This document shows, piece by piece, positions 39,185 through 48,941 of a DNA stretch of 64,000 bases. The notes beneath the pieces are model-generated. The model was not told the origin of the DNA. It worked only from the letters and a program-made list of their open reading frames with translations, and ran no database searches. This DNA is from Sphingomonas palustris. GTDB taxonomy: Bacteria; Pseudomonadota; Alphaproteobacteria; Sphingomonadales; Sphingomonadaceae. Both the position numbers and the translations under genes were made by a program. The DNA lies in assembly GCA_026225215.1 (NCBI GenBank), contig JAMFSI010000110.1, forward strand, positions 62,001 through 126,000. Direction: 5' to 3'. The number at the start of each line of letters is the position of its first letter. Position 1 is the stretch's first letter.

Positions 39185-41038
39185 TTAGCTCGCCGGTTGG
39201 AGCTTTGCCGCCTGCTGGCTCAATACCGGGGCAGCCTGATCGTAGGCGGCATAGAGTGCAGCATAATGACCATCCTGCGCCAACAACTCGTCGTGCCGAC
39301 CAAGTTCGACGATGGCGCCTTCGCGAATGACCGCGATACGATCCGCTTCCCGGATGGTGGCCAGACGATGGGCGATAATCACGCTGGTGCGCCCCTCGCA
39401 CACCCGGCGCAGGGCTTTCTGAATCCGGCGTTCGGTGGCGACATCGACCGCGCTGGTCGCCTCATCCAGTACTAACACCGCCGGATCGGCGAGATAGGCC
39501 CGGACTAGACAGACCAGTTGCCGCTGCCCCTGGCTGAGCTGGGCGCCCAGTGCACCGACCTGGCTGTGATAACCATGCGGTAGCGATTCCAGCACTTCGT
39601 CTGCGCCCAGTTCGCGGGCCGCAGCGATCAATTCATCGTCCGATGCTGTGGGGCGAGCCAGGCGCAGATTATCGAGCACGCTGCCACCGAACAGGACATT
39701 GTCCTGCAACACGATGCCGACCTGGCGGCGTAAGCTGCTTTCGGAAATTTCCCTGATATCGTGCCCGTCGAGCAGTACCGCGCCTTCGTCGACATCGTAG
39801 AACCGGGTGAGTAGCTGGACGATGGTGCTCTTCCCGTGACCGGTAGGGCCGACGATCGCCAAGGTTTCGCCGGGCGCAACGGTAAGGTCCAGGCCATGGA
39901 TCACCGGCCGCCCTGGCGGGTAGGAGAACTTTACCCCCCGGAACACGATCTCGCCGGTCAGGCGCGGTAGGTCGCGCGCGTCGGGCGCGTCCCTAATGTC
40001 GGGCTCGGTATGCAGCAGCAGGAAGATGCGCTGGGCACAGGCCGTGCCATTGGCAAAGCGCTCGAACAGGTCGGAGAATTCCTGCAAAGGTGCCAGGAAC
40101 AGGAATACATAGAACAGGGCCTGCGTCAGCTGGCCCAGCGACATCGTGCCCAACGCAATGCCGCGCCCGCCAATCACCAGGGTCAGCGCCAGGCCGGCAG
40201 TGGTCAGCAGGCCCGTGTAAGGCGCGAACCAGCCCGAGCGGCTGTTGCCCCGAATCAGAGCCCGGTTGAAGTCGAGCAGCAGCCCCCGATAGGTAGCGAG
40301 GTTTTCCGCTTCGCGCCCGGTTTGCTGGATCAGCCGGACCCCGGCCACGGTTTCGACCAGATGCGCGGTGAAGCGGCTGCGGCATTCGGCGACGCGGGCC
40401 CAGCTCGCCTGGCTGACCCGCTTGAACAGCAAGGTCGCGATGATCAGCAGCGGCACCACCCCGGCAAGGCCAAGCAGCAGCGTTGGCGCGATATGCCACA
40501 GCAAGAATGCTGAAATCAGCAGCCGCAGAACGGCGGAGAGAAATTCGGGTGGCCCCTGGATCAACAGCGGCTCGAGCATATCGACATCGCGATCGGCACG
40601 GGCGATGATGCGGCCAGCCTTCGTGCGATCGAAATAACCCACCGACAACGTCTGGACATGGGCGAAGACCTGCGCGCGCAGATCGTTGAGCACGCGGATG
40701 GCCGCCAGTCCGGCACAATATTGCGAAAACCCGCCGAGCGCGAAACGCAGGCTCCAGCTCGCGACCAGGCCTGCGCAAGCCCAGGCCACCAGCGTTGCGT
40801 CTATGCCTCCCGTGGCGTGGCGCAGACCTTTGTCGATCACGAAGCCGATCAGCAGCGGCCGGATAAAGATCACGACGACTTGTACCAGCTCGATCGCCGC
40901 CACGGCCGCGATCAATCGTCGCACCGGCCGTACCAGCGGGAACAGATTGGCGGTGATGCTCCGGTTCAGCGCCTTCTTGGCAAAGCGCTCCTCAAGCTCG
41001 ATATCGGAGAGGGCAGAGTCGCCCCTGAAAGCGTTCAC
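39185..41038 (-). CDS. ABC half-transporter (TMD-NBD), catalytically canonical NBD
   Basis: GPTGHGKST Walker A, LSQGQRQL signature, VLVLDEATSAVD Walker B, IIAHRLAT H-loop. Confidence 0.92.
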   Translation of the reverse strand: MNAFRGDSALSDIELEERFAKKALNRSITANLFPLVRPVRRLIAAVAAIELVQVVVIFIRPLLIGFVIDKGLRHATGGIDATLVAWACAGLVASWSLRFALGGFSQYCAGLAAIRVLNDLRAQVFAHVQTLSVGYFDRTKAGRIIARADRDVDMLEPLLIQGPPEFLSAVLRLLISAFLLWHIAPTLLLGLAGVVPLLIIATLLFKRVSQASWARVAECRSRFTAHLVETVAGVRLIQQTGREAENLATYRGLLLDFNRALIRGNSRSGWFAPYTGLLTTAGLALTLVIGGRGIALGTMSLGQLTQALFYVFLFLAPLQEFSDLFERFANGTACAQRIFLLLHTEPDIRDAPDARDLPRLTGEIVFRGVKFSYPPGRPVIHGLDLTVAPGETLAIVGPTGHGKSTIVQLLTRFYDVDEGAVLLDGHDIREISESSLRRQVGIVLQDNVLFGGSVLDNLRLARPTASDDELIAAARELGADEVLESLPHGYHSQVGALGAQLSQGQRQLVCLVRAYLADPAVLVLDEATSAVDVATERRIQKALRRVCEGRTSVIIAHRLATIREADRIAVIREGAIVELGRHDELLAQDGHYAALYAAYDQAAPVLSQQAAKLQPAS

Positions 41039-41056
41039 AGCGTCGCACTCCTCATC

Positions 41057-42850
41057 TCAGATCCCCATGAGCGCGCGGTAGGCCGAGTTCGACACGCTTA
41101 GCTGGTCGTGCGTGCCATTGGCGACGATCCGGCCCGAAGCCAGCACCAGCACGCGGTCGGCGGCAAGGATGGTCGACAAGCGGCTCGATACGATCAGCAT
41201 GGTCGGCGGCTCGGATCGCCCGCGCAAAGCGCGGATATTGGCGATAGCGCGCCGTTCGGTGGCGGCGTCGAGCGCGCTGGTGGCATCGTCGAGCACCAGC
41301 AGGTCGGCCCCCGACAGCAAGGCGCGGGCCAGGCAGATACGCTGGCGCTGACCGCCCGAAAGCGTCACTCCGCGATCGCCGACCTTGGTCGCCAAGCCCT
41401 CGCCGAGACGGGCCAGGACATCGCCCGCAGCGGCTTGCTCCAGCGCGTCGATCAGTTCGTCCTCGCTGGCGTTGGGGGCGGCAAGCCGCAGATTGGCGGC
41501 CAGCGTGTCCGAAAACAGGAAGCTCTCCTGCGGCAATACATGCACGCGGCGGCGCAGCTCGCTCAGGGTCAGCGAACGGACATCGTGCCAACCCGCCGCG
41601 TCGCTGCCGACCAGCACGCGTCCCGCACCCGCTTCCAGCAACCGGGGCAACAATGAGGTCAGGATGCTTTTGCCGGCGCCGGTCGGGCCGACCAGCGCCA
41701 CGATCTCGCCGGGGCGGATGGCGAAGGACAGATCATGCAACACCATGCCGCCATCACCGAGCGGCGCCGCGGAAATGTGCTCAAGCTTCAGCCCCAGCGG
41801 ACCCGCCGGCAGTTCGTCCGAGCCGGAGACGATCCCGGGTTCGGCATCGAGCACTTCCCAAATCCGCGCGGCTGAAGCGCGGGCGTCGGCGATCACCTGC
41901 AGTAGCCGGCCGATCCCCTCCATGCGCAGCACCAGCGTATTGACCACCAGCATCGCCGCCACCAGCCCACCGATGCCCAGCTGATGCCGCGACACCAGCC
42001 AGGCGCCATATCCCAGCACCCAGGCGTGGCCGAGCGCCATCACGGCTTGCGGCAGTGGCACCCGCTTCGAGGCGTGAGCGATGGCCGCGCGTGCCTCATG
42101 GCGGAAGGTATCGACATGGGTGCGGAAACGCTCGACCCGAGCCTGCGACAGACCGAACGCCTTGATCACGCGAACGCCGTTGACGCCTTCCGACAGATCC
42201 TGAGTCACCGCGTCATAGGCGGCGCCAATCCGCGTATCGAGCCGCACCAGCGCGTCGGCCTGCGACCACAGCATCGCAATGCCCAGCACCATCAGCGCAA
42301 ACGGGACTGCGCCGAGCCACGGCGACCAGCTGAACAAAACCCCCACCGAGATCACCACGACGAGGCCGGTCTCGAACATCTGGCGCCAGAAATTGATCAG
42401 CGCATCGCGCAATTTGTCGGCATCGCGAGTCATCCGCGTAACCATCTCGCCGACGCCGTGGCGCCAATGATAAGCGAGATCGAGCCGCTGGATCTGGGCG
42501 AGGATGCGCCCGCGCAGTTTGGTGAGCAATTCCTGGCCGATGGTCAGCGACAGCAGACCAGCGCCATATTGCACGACGCCGCGCGCCAGCGACAATGCCA
42601 TCAGCACCACCGCCCAGTGCCAGGCGCGCGAGTAGTCCAACCCGCCAGCGATGTGGCGCACCAGTCTGCCGCCACCCGCCTCCTGCACCGCGCGGCCGAC
42701 CAGCACTTGCTGGCCGACCAGCGCGACATTCACCGCCGCCAGCAGCAGCGCGGTAGCGGTAAAGCGCAAGGGCATCTCGCGATAAATCGCCAGGCACCGC
42801 AACAGCGGACTGCGCGCCAGGAATGGCGCCTTACTCCCCCCGCTCACCAC
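41057..42850 (-). CDS. ABC half-transporter (TMD-NBD), degenerate NBD
   Basis: GPTGAGKSI Walker A, LSGGQRQR signature, LLVLDDATSALD (E to D) and IVSSRLST (H-loop His to Ser). Confidence 0.92.
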   Translation of the reverse strand: MVSGGSKAPFLARSPLLRCLAIYREMPLRFTATALLLAAVNVALVGQQVLVGRAVQEAGGGRLVRHIAGGLDYSRAWHWAVVLMALSLARGVVQYGAGLLSLTIGQELLTKLRGRILAQIQRLDLAYHWRHGVGEMVTRMTRDADKLRDALINFWRQMFETGLVVVISVGVLFSWSPWLGAVPFALMVLGIAMLWSQADALVRLDTRIGAAYDAVTQDLSEGVNGVRVIKAFGLSQARVERFRTHVDTFRHEARAAIAHASKRVPLPQAVMALGHAWVLGYGAWLVSRHQLGIGGLVAAMLVVNTLVLRMEGIGRLLQVIADARASAARIWEVLDAEPGIVSGSDELPAGPLGLKLEHISAAPLGDGGMVLHDLSFAIRPGEIVALVGPTGAGKSILTSLLPRLLEAGAGRVLVGSDAAGWHDVRSLTLSELRRRVHVLPQESFLFSDTLAANLRLAAPNASEDELIDALEQAAAGDVLARLGEGLATKVGDRGVTLSGGQRQRICLARALLSGADLLVLDDATSALDAATERRAIANIRALRGRSEPPTMLIVSSRLSTILAADRVLVLASGRIVANGTHDQLSVSNSAYRALMGI

Positions 42851-42862
42851 TTGGCCGACCTG

Positions 42863-43945
42863 TTAGCCAACCAGCGCTGCGGGAGCGCGGATCAGGCCCA
42901 ACCGTTCCTGCGCCACTTCGAGCGCGCGCGGGTCGGCCCATTCATTGACGTCGAAACTCTCGGGAATGAAGCCCCAGCGATGCAGGAAGTTGGTGAAATC
43001 CTGGAGCGCGACAAGTGATTGTTCGCTGAGATCGGTTTTGAGCTTGGTCTGGGCGTCGTTGCCATAAGCGACCTGAACCCAATATTCGCTGGCATTGGTT
43101 TCGCGCGCCAGATAGCGACGCACCTGGTCGGGGTTCTCCTGCGCCCAGGCTTCTGCGCGCAGCACTTGTTCGACGATCGTCACTGCGGCATCGAAGTGAT
43201 GCTCGACGAGGTGGCCATCCACTGCCAGCGTGCGCGGCGTGCCATTGTTCGAACGCACCAGCGGGTCGGGATGCGCGCCGGTATCGATGACCGTGGTCAG
43301 CCCGAACTGGTGAGCGACCTGCGCCCCGTGCGCGCCTTTCAGGAAAATCGCATCGACTTCGCCGCGCAGCAGCGCGATGACTTCGAGGTTATTGGCCCGG
43401 CCCCGCCCGGTCGAACGCCCGCCCCAGGCCAGCGTGCCGCCGCGATTTTCGGCGCGGCCTTCGCTGTAATGGGTGTCGATGTCCTGATCGACCAGCTCGA
43501 CATCGGACACTTCCAACCCGTCTAGGCGCAGGGCATTTTCCAGGCCTCGGATCGCTTGCGCGCGGCTGAAATCGATCTCGACCTGCTTCCAGTTGGGCAA
43601 GCCGAAGCGGCGACCCTTGAGTTCGCGGGTGCTGGTGATGCCACTTTCCGGGCTCGCCAGGATCAGCTGAGTCTCATCGGCCCAGGACAGACCGAGCAAG
43701 CGCGTGTCGCGTCCGCGCGCACGGGCGCTGATCGCCGGAATATTGCCGCCGTGCCGGACTGAATTCTGCAAAGTATGGCTGAAATGCGATTCGCGGGTGG
43801 CGAAATCATTCGATTCTATCAGCGACGAAACCTTGGTACCCTGCTGCGCGAAAGCCTCTTCCAGCCACCCCTGCTGGATGGCGATGCCGAGCCCGGTCGG
43901 CACCGGGCAGCGTGTGTACCATAGCGTATCGAGATGTTCGGACAT
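42863..43945 (-). CDS. DszB-like sulfinate desulfinase family / SBP-fold protein, paralog 1
   Basis: LWYTRCPVPTGLG, HFSHTLQNSVRHGGNIPAI, TRLLGLSW, VSDVELVD: aligned with DszB Cys27, His60, Arg70 and GG. Confidence 0.8.
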   Translation of the reverse strand: MSEHLDTLWYTRCPVPTGLGIAIQQGWLEEAFAQQGTKVSSLIESNDFATRESHFSHTLQNSVRHGGNIPAISARARGRDTRLLGLSWADETQLILASPESGITSTRELKGRRFGLPNWKQVEIDFSRAQAIRGLENALRLDGLEVSDVELVDQDIDTHYSEGRAENRGGTLAWGGRSTGRGRANNLEVIALLRGEVDAIFLKGAHGAQVAHQFGLTTVIDTGAHPDPLVRSNNGTPRTLAVDGHLVEHHFDAAVTIVEQVLRAEAWAQENPDQVRRYLARETNASEYWVQVAYGNDAQTKLKTDLSEQSLVALQDFTNFLHRWGFIPESFDVNEWADPRALEVAQERLGLIRAPAALVG

Positions 43946-43989
43946 GGTAATGTTCCTTTCTAGACGTTCTTGATTCAATCTGGTCGCTG

Positions 43990-44134
43990 AAATCCTCCCC
44001 CTCCGGGGTAGGTGGCAGCCCGAAGGGCTGACGGAGGGGGTAGCTCAAAGGACGAACTTCTCTCCCGGATGTTTCACCCGGCCCGCCCCCTCCGTCTCGC
44101 TGCGCGAGCCACCTCCCCCTCCGGGGGAGGATTT
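43990..44134. repeat. Inverted CCTCCCCCTCCGGGG repeat pair
   Basis: AAATCCTCCCCCTCCGGGGTAGGTGGCAGCCCGAAGGGCTGACGGAGGGGG ... CCCCCTCCGTCTCGCTGCGCGAGCCACCTCCCCCTCCGGGGGAGGATTTT. Confidence 0.85.
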
Positions 44135-44159
44135 TGCGTGGGCGCGTCGATGGGCCATG

Positions 44160-45506
44160 TCAGGCGACGAGCGCCGGCTGGCGCTGATGAGCAGCATTGG
44201 GATTTTCCGGGCGCGGCAGGTGCAAATGCTCGCGTAGCGTCGTGCCTTCGTATTCCTTGCGGAACAGCCCGCGACGTTGCAGTTCCGGCACCACTTGATC
44301 GACGAAATCCTCGAGCGAGGAAGGCAGCAGCGGCGGGATCAGGTTGAAGCCATCGGCGGCGCCGCGCTCGAACCAATCCTGCATGGCGTCGGCGATATCG
44401 GTCGCCGTGCCCAACACCACCCGGTGACCGCGCACCGCGTTGAAACGCAGGAACAGCTGGCGGATCGTCAGGTTCTCGCGCCGGGCCAGCGCGGTCAGCT
44501 GACGCCAACGGCCCTTGCCGTTTTCGGGCTCGGGCAGATCGGGGAGCGGCCCATCGAGCGGATAAGCGCTGACATCGTGGCCCATAAGGTTGAGATCACC
44601 GGAGAAATCCACGGCTTCTTCGAGCGCGGCGAACTTGTCCTGCGCCTCCTGCAAGCTGCCGGCGATGGTGAACGACAGGCCCGGCATGACCTTCAGCGTA
44701 TCGGGATCGCGGCCATAGCCGACGACCCGCGCCTTGACGTCGGCATAGAAAGCCTGAGCGTCCTCGATAAATTGGGCCGCCGCGTAGATCATCTCGGCAT
44801 GGCGGGCGGCGAAATCGCGCCCCGTTTCCGAATTCCCCGCCTGTGCGAATACCGGATAGCCTTGCACCGGGCGCGGCATGTCGAGCACCGAATCGAGATG
44901 ATAATAGGGCCCGCGATGATGCACCGGATGGACGGCATCGCGGCGCAGGTAGATGCCACTATCGCGGTCTGCGCCCTCGAAGGCGTCATCCTCCCAACTG
45001 TCCCACAGCCCTTTCGCCGCGGCGACGAAATCATCGGCGCGGGCGTAGCGCTCGGCATGGCTCGCAGGTTGATCGACGCCGAAACTCTTGGCGGCGCCGT
45101 CGGCCAATGAAGACACGATATTCCAGCCGGTGCGTCCGCCGCTGATCCGATCGAGCGAGGCAAAGCGCCGCGCCAGCGAATAGGGTTGCTCGAAATTGGT
45201 GTTCACCGTCGCGACAAGGCCGATGCGGCTGGTGATGCTGGCCAGCGCAGCGATCACCGTGAGCGGCTCGAAATCGAGGAAGGCGTGGCGCCGCTCGATG
45301 CCCTTGGTCGAATCCCCGGACTGTCCGACGAAATCGGCGAAGAACGCCGCGTCGAGCTTGCCGCGCTCAGCCGTCTGCACCAGCCGCGCCCAATGCTGGA
45401 AATCGGGCAGGCCCGCCGGCGCGCTACCGGGCTGGCGCCACGCGCCGGGATGATGCCCGTGACGGGTGAGGAAGACGGCAATCGCAAGCTGGCGTTTTTG
45501 GCTCAT
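44160..45506 (-). CDS. FMN-dependent monooxygenase, DszA/NtaA/SnaA family
   Basis: LDAAFFADF...SLARRFASLDRISGGRTGWNIVSS...RGLFRKEYEGTTLREHLHLPRPEN, luciferase-like. Confidence 0.9.
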   Translation of the reverse strand: MSQKRQLAIAVFLTRHGHHPGAWRQPGSAPAGLPDFQHWARLVQTAERGKLDAAFFADFVGQSGDSTKGIERRHAFLDFEPLTVIAALASITSRIGLVATVNTNFEQPYSLARRFASLDRISGGRTGWNIVSSLADGAAKSFGVDQPASHAERYARADDFVAAAKGLWDSWEDDAFEGADRDSGIYLRRDAVHPVHHRGPYYHLDSVLDMPRPVQGYPVFAQAGNSETGRDFAARHAEMIYAAAQFIEDAQAFYADVKARVVGYGRDPDTLKVMPGLSFTIAGSLQEAQDKFAALEEAVDFSGDLNLMGHDVSAYPLDGPLPDLPEPENGKGRWRQLTALARRENLTIRQLFLRFNAVRGHRVVLGTATDIADAMQDWFERGAADGFNLIPPLLPSSLEDFVDQVVPELQRRGLFRKEYEGTTLREHLHLPRPENPNAAHQRQPALVA

Positions 45507-45569
45507 GGCTAATCCGGTCGTGGCAGAAGAAACGGGGCCGCCGCCTGGCAGGCAGCGGCCCCGTGGATA

Positions 45570-46310
45570 TTATTCGGCAGGTTCGACGGCAGGCTCGCGC
45601 AGCACGATCTTGCCGTCATCGGTGACATGAGCGTCGGGCGGCACGAGCTTGCCCATCTTCCACTGCTGTTCGAGCACGCCGGGGCCAAACGGCTTGGAGC
45701 CACCCAGCGCTGCCGCCAGCACCTGGAAGCGCGCGCCCTCTTCGAGCAACACGATATTGTTCACCAGATGGCGCAGGCCTTTCCAGCTCCACACCGTCGC
45801 GCCGCCATTGGCCTCGACGATCGCGGGCACTTCGTGATCGACCTTGATCGCGTCGAGAATGAAGTCGGCCTCGCTCTGGCGCCGGTTGATGTAGACCGGC
45901 AAATGCGAGGTAAAGCGGAAGCGACGGTTGGGCACATAAAGCAGCGGCAGCTCGGCATGCGCCTGCGAATAGGCCCCCAGATGCGGGGCATGGACATGGC
46001 TGATCGCCGCGAAGTCGGGATGCGCCTTGAACAGCTTAAGGTAGCGCCCTTCGCCCGAGGGCTGATCGCCCCATTCGGCCTGCCCGTCGAAATTGAGCAC
46101 CGTCGTGATCGGCGCATCCGGATCCTCGGCCCACAGCCCGGCATAGCCGAACGTGACGATCCGCTCTTCGCCCGGCACGCGCACGGCAAAGCCGACCGTG
46201 CCCGAAGGCGAGATGGTGTGGGTTTCGCGCAGCAGGCGAAACGCCTTGCGCGCGTCGGCCTCGGTTTCGCGGACGAAAGCAATCGTGGTCTTGGAAAGTC
46301 CTTGAGTCAT
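45570..46310 (-). CDS. Class II aldolase/adducin family protein
   Basis: AFRLLRETHTISPSGTVGFAVRVPG...AISHVHAPHLGAYSQAHAELPLL...NIVLLEEGARFQVLA. Confidence 0.85.
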   Translation of the reverse strand: MTQGLSKTTIAFVRETEADARKAFRLLRETHTISPSGTVGFAVRVPGEERIVTFGYAGLWAEDPDAPITTVLNFDGQAEWGDQPSGEGRYLKLFKAHPDFAAISHVHAPHLGAYSQAHAELPLLYVPNRRFRFTSHLPVYINRRQSEADFILDAIKVDHEVPAIVEANGGATVWSWKGLRHLVNNIVLLEEGARFQVLAAALGGSKPFGPGVLEQQWKMGKLVPPDAHVTDDGKIVLREPAVEPAE

Positions 46311-46321
46311 GGCAAGTCTCC

Positions 46322-47431
46322 TCAGGCTGGAACGGTATGTTGCGGAGCGGGAAGGTTGGCGTTGAAGGCAATCGCTGCCGCCAGCGGACGCGGATCGATC
46401 CAGTCCGCCAGGGCAAAATCGGCATCGAGAAAGCCGTGCGTGAACAGGAATTTCTTCTGTAGATCGAACAGCGCGAGGCGCTCCTCGTCCAGCGTCGGCT
46501 TCAACCCCTCGTGCAGCTTGGCATAGGCCTGGTTGACCGACGCGGCGCTCGCGGCGGTCTCGAATTCCAGGATTTCGCGCAAGGCATCGGGCTGGTCTTT
46601 GGCGAAGTCGGCGGCGCGCAGCGTCACCGCGAGAAAGCGCACGACGAGGTCGAAGTGATCGTCGAGCAGGCTCTGGTGAACGGTGATCGGGCGCGGCGTG
46701 CCATTGTTGACGCGAAAGCGGCGGTCGGCGATGGCATCGAGATCGACGGCCACTTCCAGCCCGGCCTCGCGCGCGGCATCGAGCGCCGAGGCGCCCTTGA
46801 CGTAGATCGCATCGACCGTGCCATCGACCAGCGCCTGGACCGGCCACAGCCGGCCGAGCCGGCGATCTCCCGCCGGGCGTAGATCGCGGCCCGCACCGCC
46901 GACCTCGCGGGTGTGATCGGGGGTTTCGATCAGTTCGACATCGTCCAGCGTCAGCCCGACCGATGCCAGCACGCCCTTATAGCCGGCCAGCGACATGCCT
47001 CGGGCAATGCTAGTGCCGCGGACATGCTCGGCGATCGGATTGCGATTCCAACCGGGCAGCGCCAGGCGCTTGCCCTTCAAATCCTCGGCCCGGGTGATGC
47101 CGCTGCCGCCGCGCACGAGAATGAGCTGGCTTTCTTCGATCCAGGTCAGGCCGATCAACCGGGTCGGTTCGCCTTGCGCCCGCGCACCGAAGGCCAGCAT
47201 ATTGCCGCCCTCACGGATCAGCGCGGGCAGGCGGTGATCATAATGATGCCGGGCCAGTTCCGAGCCCGATTCCTGCAGCGTGCGCAGCGCGATACCGTCA
47301 GCGGCGAAGGCCTCGGTCAACCAGCCGAGCTTGTAAGCGATGCCGGTGGCCGTAGGCACCGGGCAGCGGGTAAACCACAATTCGTCCAATCGGGCCGTTG
47401 CGGCAGGCTGGCGCTGAAGCGCAGTGGACAT
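46322..47431 (-). CDS. DszB-like sulfinate desulfinase family / SBP-fold protein, paralog 2
   Basis: LWFTRCPVPTATG, HYDHRLPALIREGGN, TRLIGLTWIEESQLI; Cys/His/Arg positions of DszB retained. Confidence 0.8.
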   Translation of the reverse strand: MSTALQRQPAATARLDELWFTRCPVPTATGIAYKLGWLTEAFAADGIALRTLQESGSELARHHYDHRLPALIREGGNMLAFGARAQGEPTRLIGLTWIEESQLILVRGGSGITRAEDLKGKRLALPGWNRNPIAEHVRGTSIARGMSLAGYKGVLASVGLTLDDVELIETPDHTREVGGAGRDLRPAGDRRLGRLWPVQALVDGTVDAIYVKGASALDAAREAGLEVAVDLDAIADRRFRVNNGTPRPITVHQSLLDDHFDLVVRFLAVTLRAADFAKDQPDALREILEFETAASAASVNQAYAKLHEGLKPTLDEERLALFDLQKKFLFTHGFLDADFALADWIDPRPLAAAIAFNANLPAPQHTVPA

Positions 47432-47470
47432 GGCAGATAACCCCTCGTCAATTGAACCGAAGGATCACTC

Positions 47471-47485
47471 GCAAGGGCCATGCCA
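47471..47485 (-). promoter_or_regulatory. Candidate sigma-54 promoter for DszB-like 2 operon
   Basis: Minus strand TTGGCATGGCCCTTGCG = TGGCAYG-N4-TTGC, 40 nt before ATG 47431. Confidence 0.7.
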
Positions 47486-47613
47486 AGCGCGAAAGTGCTA
47501 AATTGCGCCGTTTTCGCGCACCAAAATACTGCCCGCTGCGCGATATTCAGCAGCAGCTATGGTGGTTTTTCACCGCTGACGTATTATGCCAAACTGCCAT
47601 GGCCGAAATCTAT

Positions 47614-47706
47614 CCCGTCCATGCTGAGCTTGTCGAAGCACTGCCTTGTTCTTCTGATGAGCCCAAGAAAGAAAGACAATCCTTCGACAAGCTCAGGACC
47701 GACGGG
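47614..47706. repeat. Inverted repeat of the CTTCGACAAGCTCAG family, copy 3
   Basis: CCCGTCCATGCTGAGCTTGTCGAAGCACTG ... CAATCCTTCGACAAGCTCAGGACCGACGGG. Confidence 0.85.
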
Positions 47707-47742
47707 AAAAGGTTTGGGCCGCGATTAGCGCAACCTATGGTA

Positions 47743-48861
47743 TTAGATCAGCCCCAAATTCTTGAGATAAGTCCGCACGACATTCCGGGTGACGCCAAGC
47801 GCCTCGGCCGTCTTGATCTGGTTGGCGCTGCATTGGCGGAACGCTTCCGTGACCGTCGTGCCGATCAGCCTTTCGAGCAAGTCCGCATGGCCGCCCTGCA
47901 ACAGCCGGCCCACCAGCGGGCGCACCAGATCCTCGAGCGCAGCACCGGAATCATTGAGCCCATCATCGGGCGGATCATACGCGAACCGCGCGCCCAACCC
48001 CAGATCCTCCTCCTCGATGCGGCCATCCTGGCAGACCAGCGTGCCGCGATGAATGGCGTTTTCCAGCTCGCGGATATTGCCCGGCCAGCCGTAACCGAAC
48101 AGCGCCTCCTCGGCAGAAGGGGTAAGTTCCAGGCGGCTCGGCTCGTGCCGATCGCCGTAGACCTGGAGGAAGTGGCGGGCGAGCGGCAGGATGTCGGCGC
48201 GCCGATCGCGCAGCGGCAGCAACGGCAGGGTCACGACTTGCAACCGGTAGAACAGATCGGATCGAAACCGCTTCTCTTCTACCTCCCGGTGCAGTTCGAC
48301 ATTGGTCGCGGCGATCACCCGCACATCGAGCTTGATCGGGGTCCGCGAGCCGAGACGGACCACCTCGCGCTCCTGCAGCACCCGCAGGAGCTTGACTTGC
48401 AGCGCCAGCGGCAGATCGCCGATCTCATCGAGGAACAGCGTACCGCCGTTGGCGGCCTCGAACCAGCCGGGCCGCGCCGCCAATGCTCCGGTGAACGCAC
48501 CGCGCTCATAGCCGAACAATTCACCCTCGATGAGCGATTCGGAAAACGCCCCGCAATTGACTGCGACAAAGGCCGCGCCCGCGCGCCGGCTACGGGCATG
48601 GACATAACGGGCGACCAGCTCCTTGCCGGTGCCGGTCTCACCGATGACCAGGACATTGGCTTCGCTGGGAGCCACTTTTTCGATCAGCGGCAATATCTTG
48701 CGTGAGCGCGGATCGGTAAACACCAAGGCCCGGGCACGCGGTCCGGTGGCGTGATGATCCTCCGATTCAAAGGCCAGCAAGGGACGGCCATCAGGGCTGA
48801 CGGTCGAGACCAGACCGCCTAAACCTTCGCCGACGAAACGATCCTGCGGCACCACGGCCAT
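47743..48861 (-). CDS. Sigma-54-dependent transcriptional activator (SfnR-like, no receiver domain)
   Basis: [21 protein letters not shown] loop ([16 protein letters not shown]), [31 protein letters not shown]-terminal Fis-type HTH. Confidence 0.93.
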   Translation of the reverse strand: MAVVPQDRFVGEGLGGLVSTVSPDGRPLLAFESEDHHATGPRARALVFTDPRSRKILPLIEKVAPSEANVLVIGETGTGKELVARYVHARSRRAGAAFVAVNCGAFSESLIEGELFGYERGAFTGALAARPGWFEAANGGTLFLDEIGDLPLALQVKLLRVLQEREVVRLGSRTPIKLDVRVIAATNVELHREVEEKRFRSDLFYRLQVVTLPLLPLRDRRADILPLARHFLQVYGDRHEPSRLELTPSAEEALFGYGWPGNIRELENAIHRGTLVCQDGRIEEEDLGLGARFAYDPPDDGLNDSGAALEDLVRPLVGRLLQGGHADLLERLIGTTVTEAFRQCSANQIKTAEALGVTRNVVRTYLKNLGLI

Positions 48862-48900
48862 ACTTCCTCCCGAGTTGCCGGGAGATTACCAGATTATTCT

Positions 48901-48915
48901 CTACCTTGTTAGTAG
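48901..48915. promoter_or_regulatory. CTACC-N5-AGTAG motif upstream of sigma-54 activator gene
   Basis: CTACCTTGTTAGTAG; matches CTACCAAATAAGTAG at 58602-58616. Confidence 0.45.
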
Positions 48916-48941
48916 AAAAACAATTGCCAGGCCTAGCGCGG

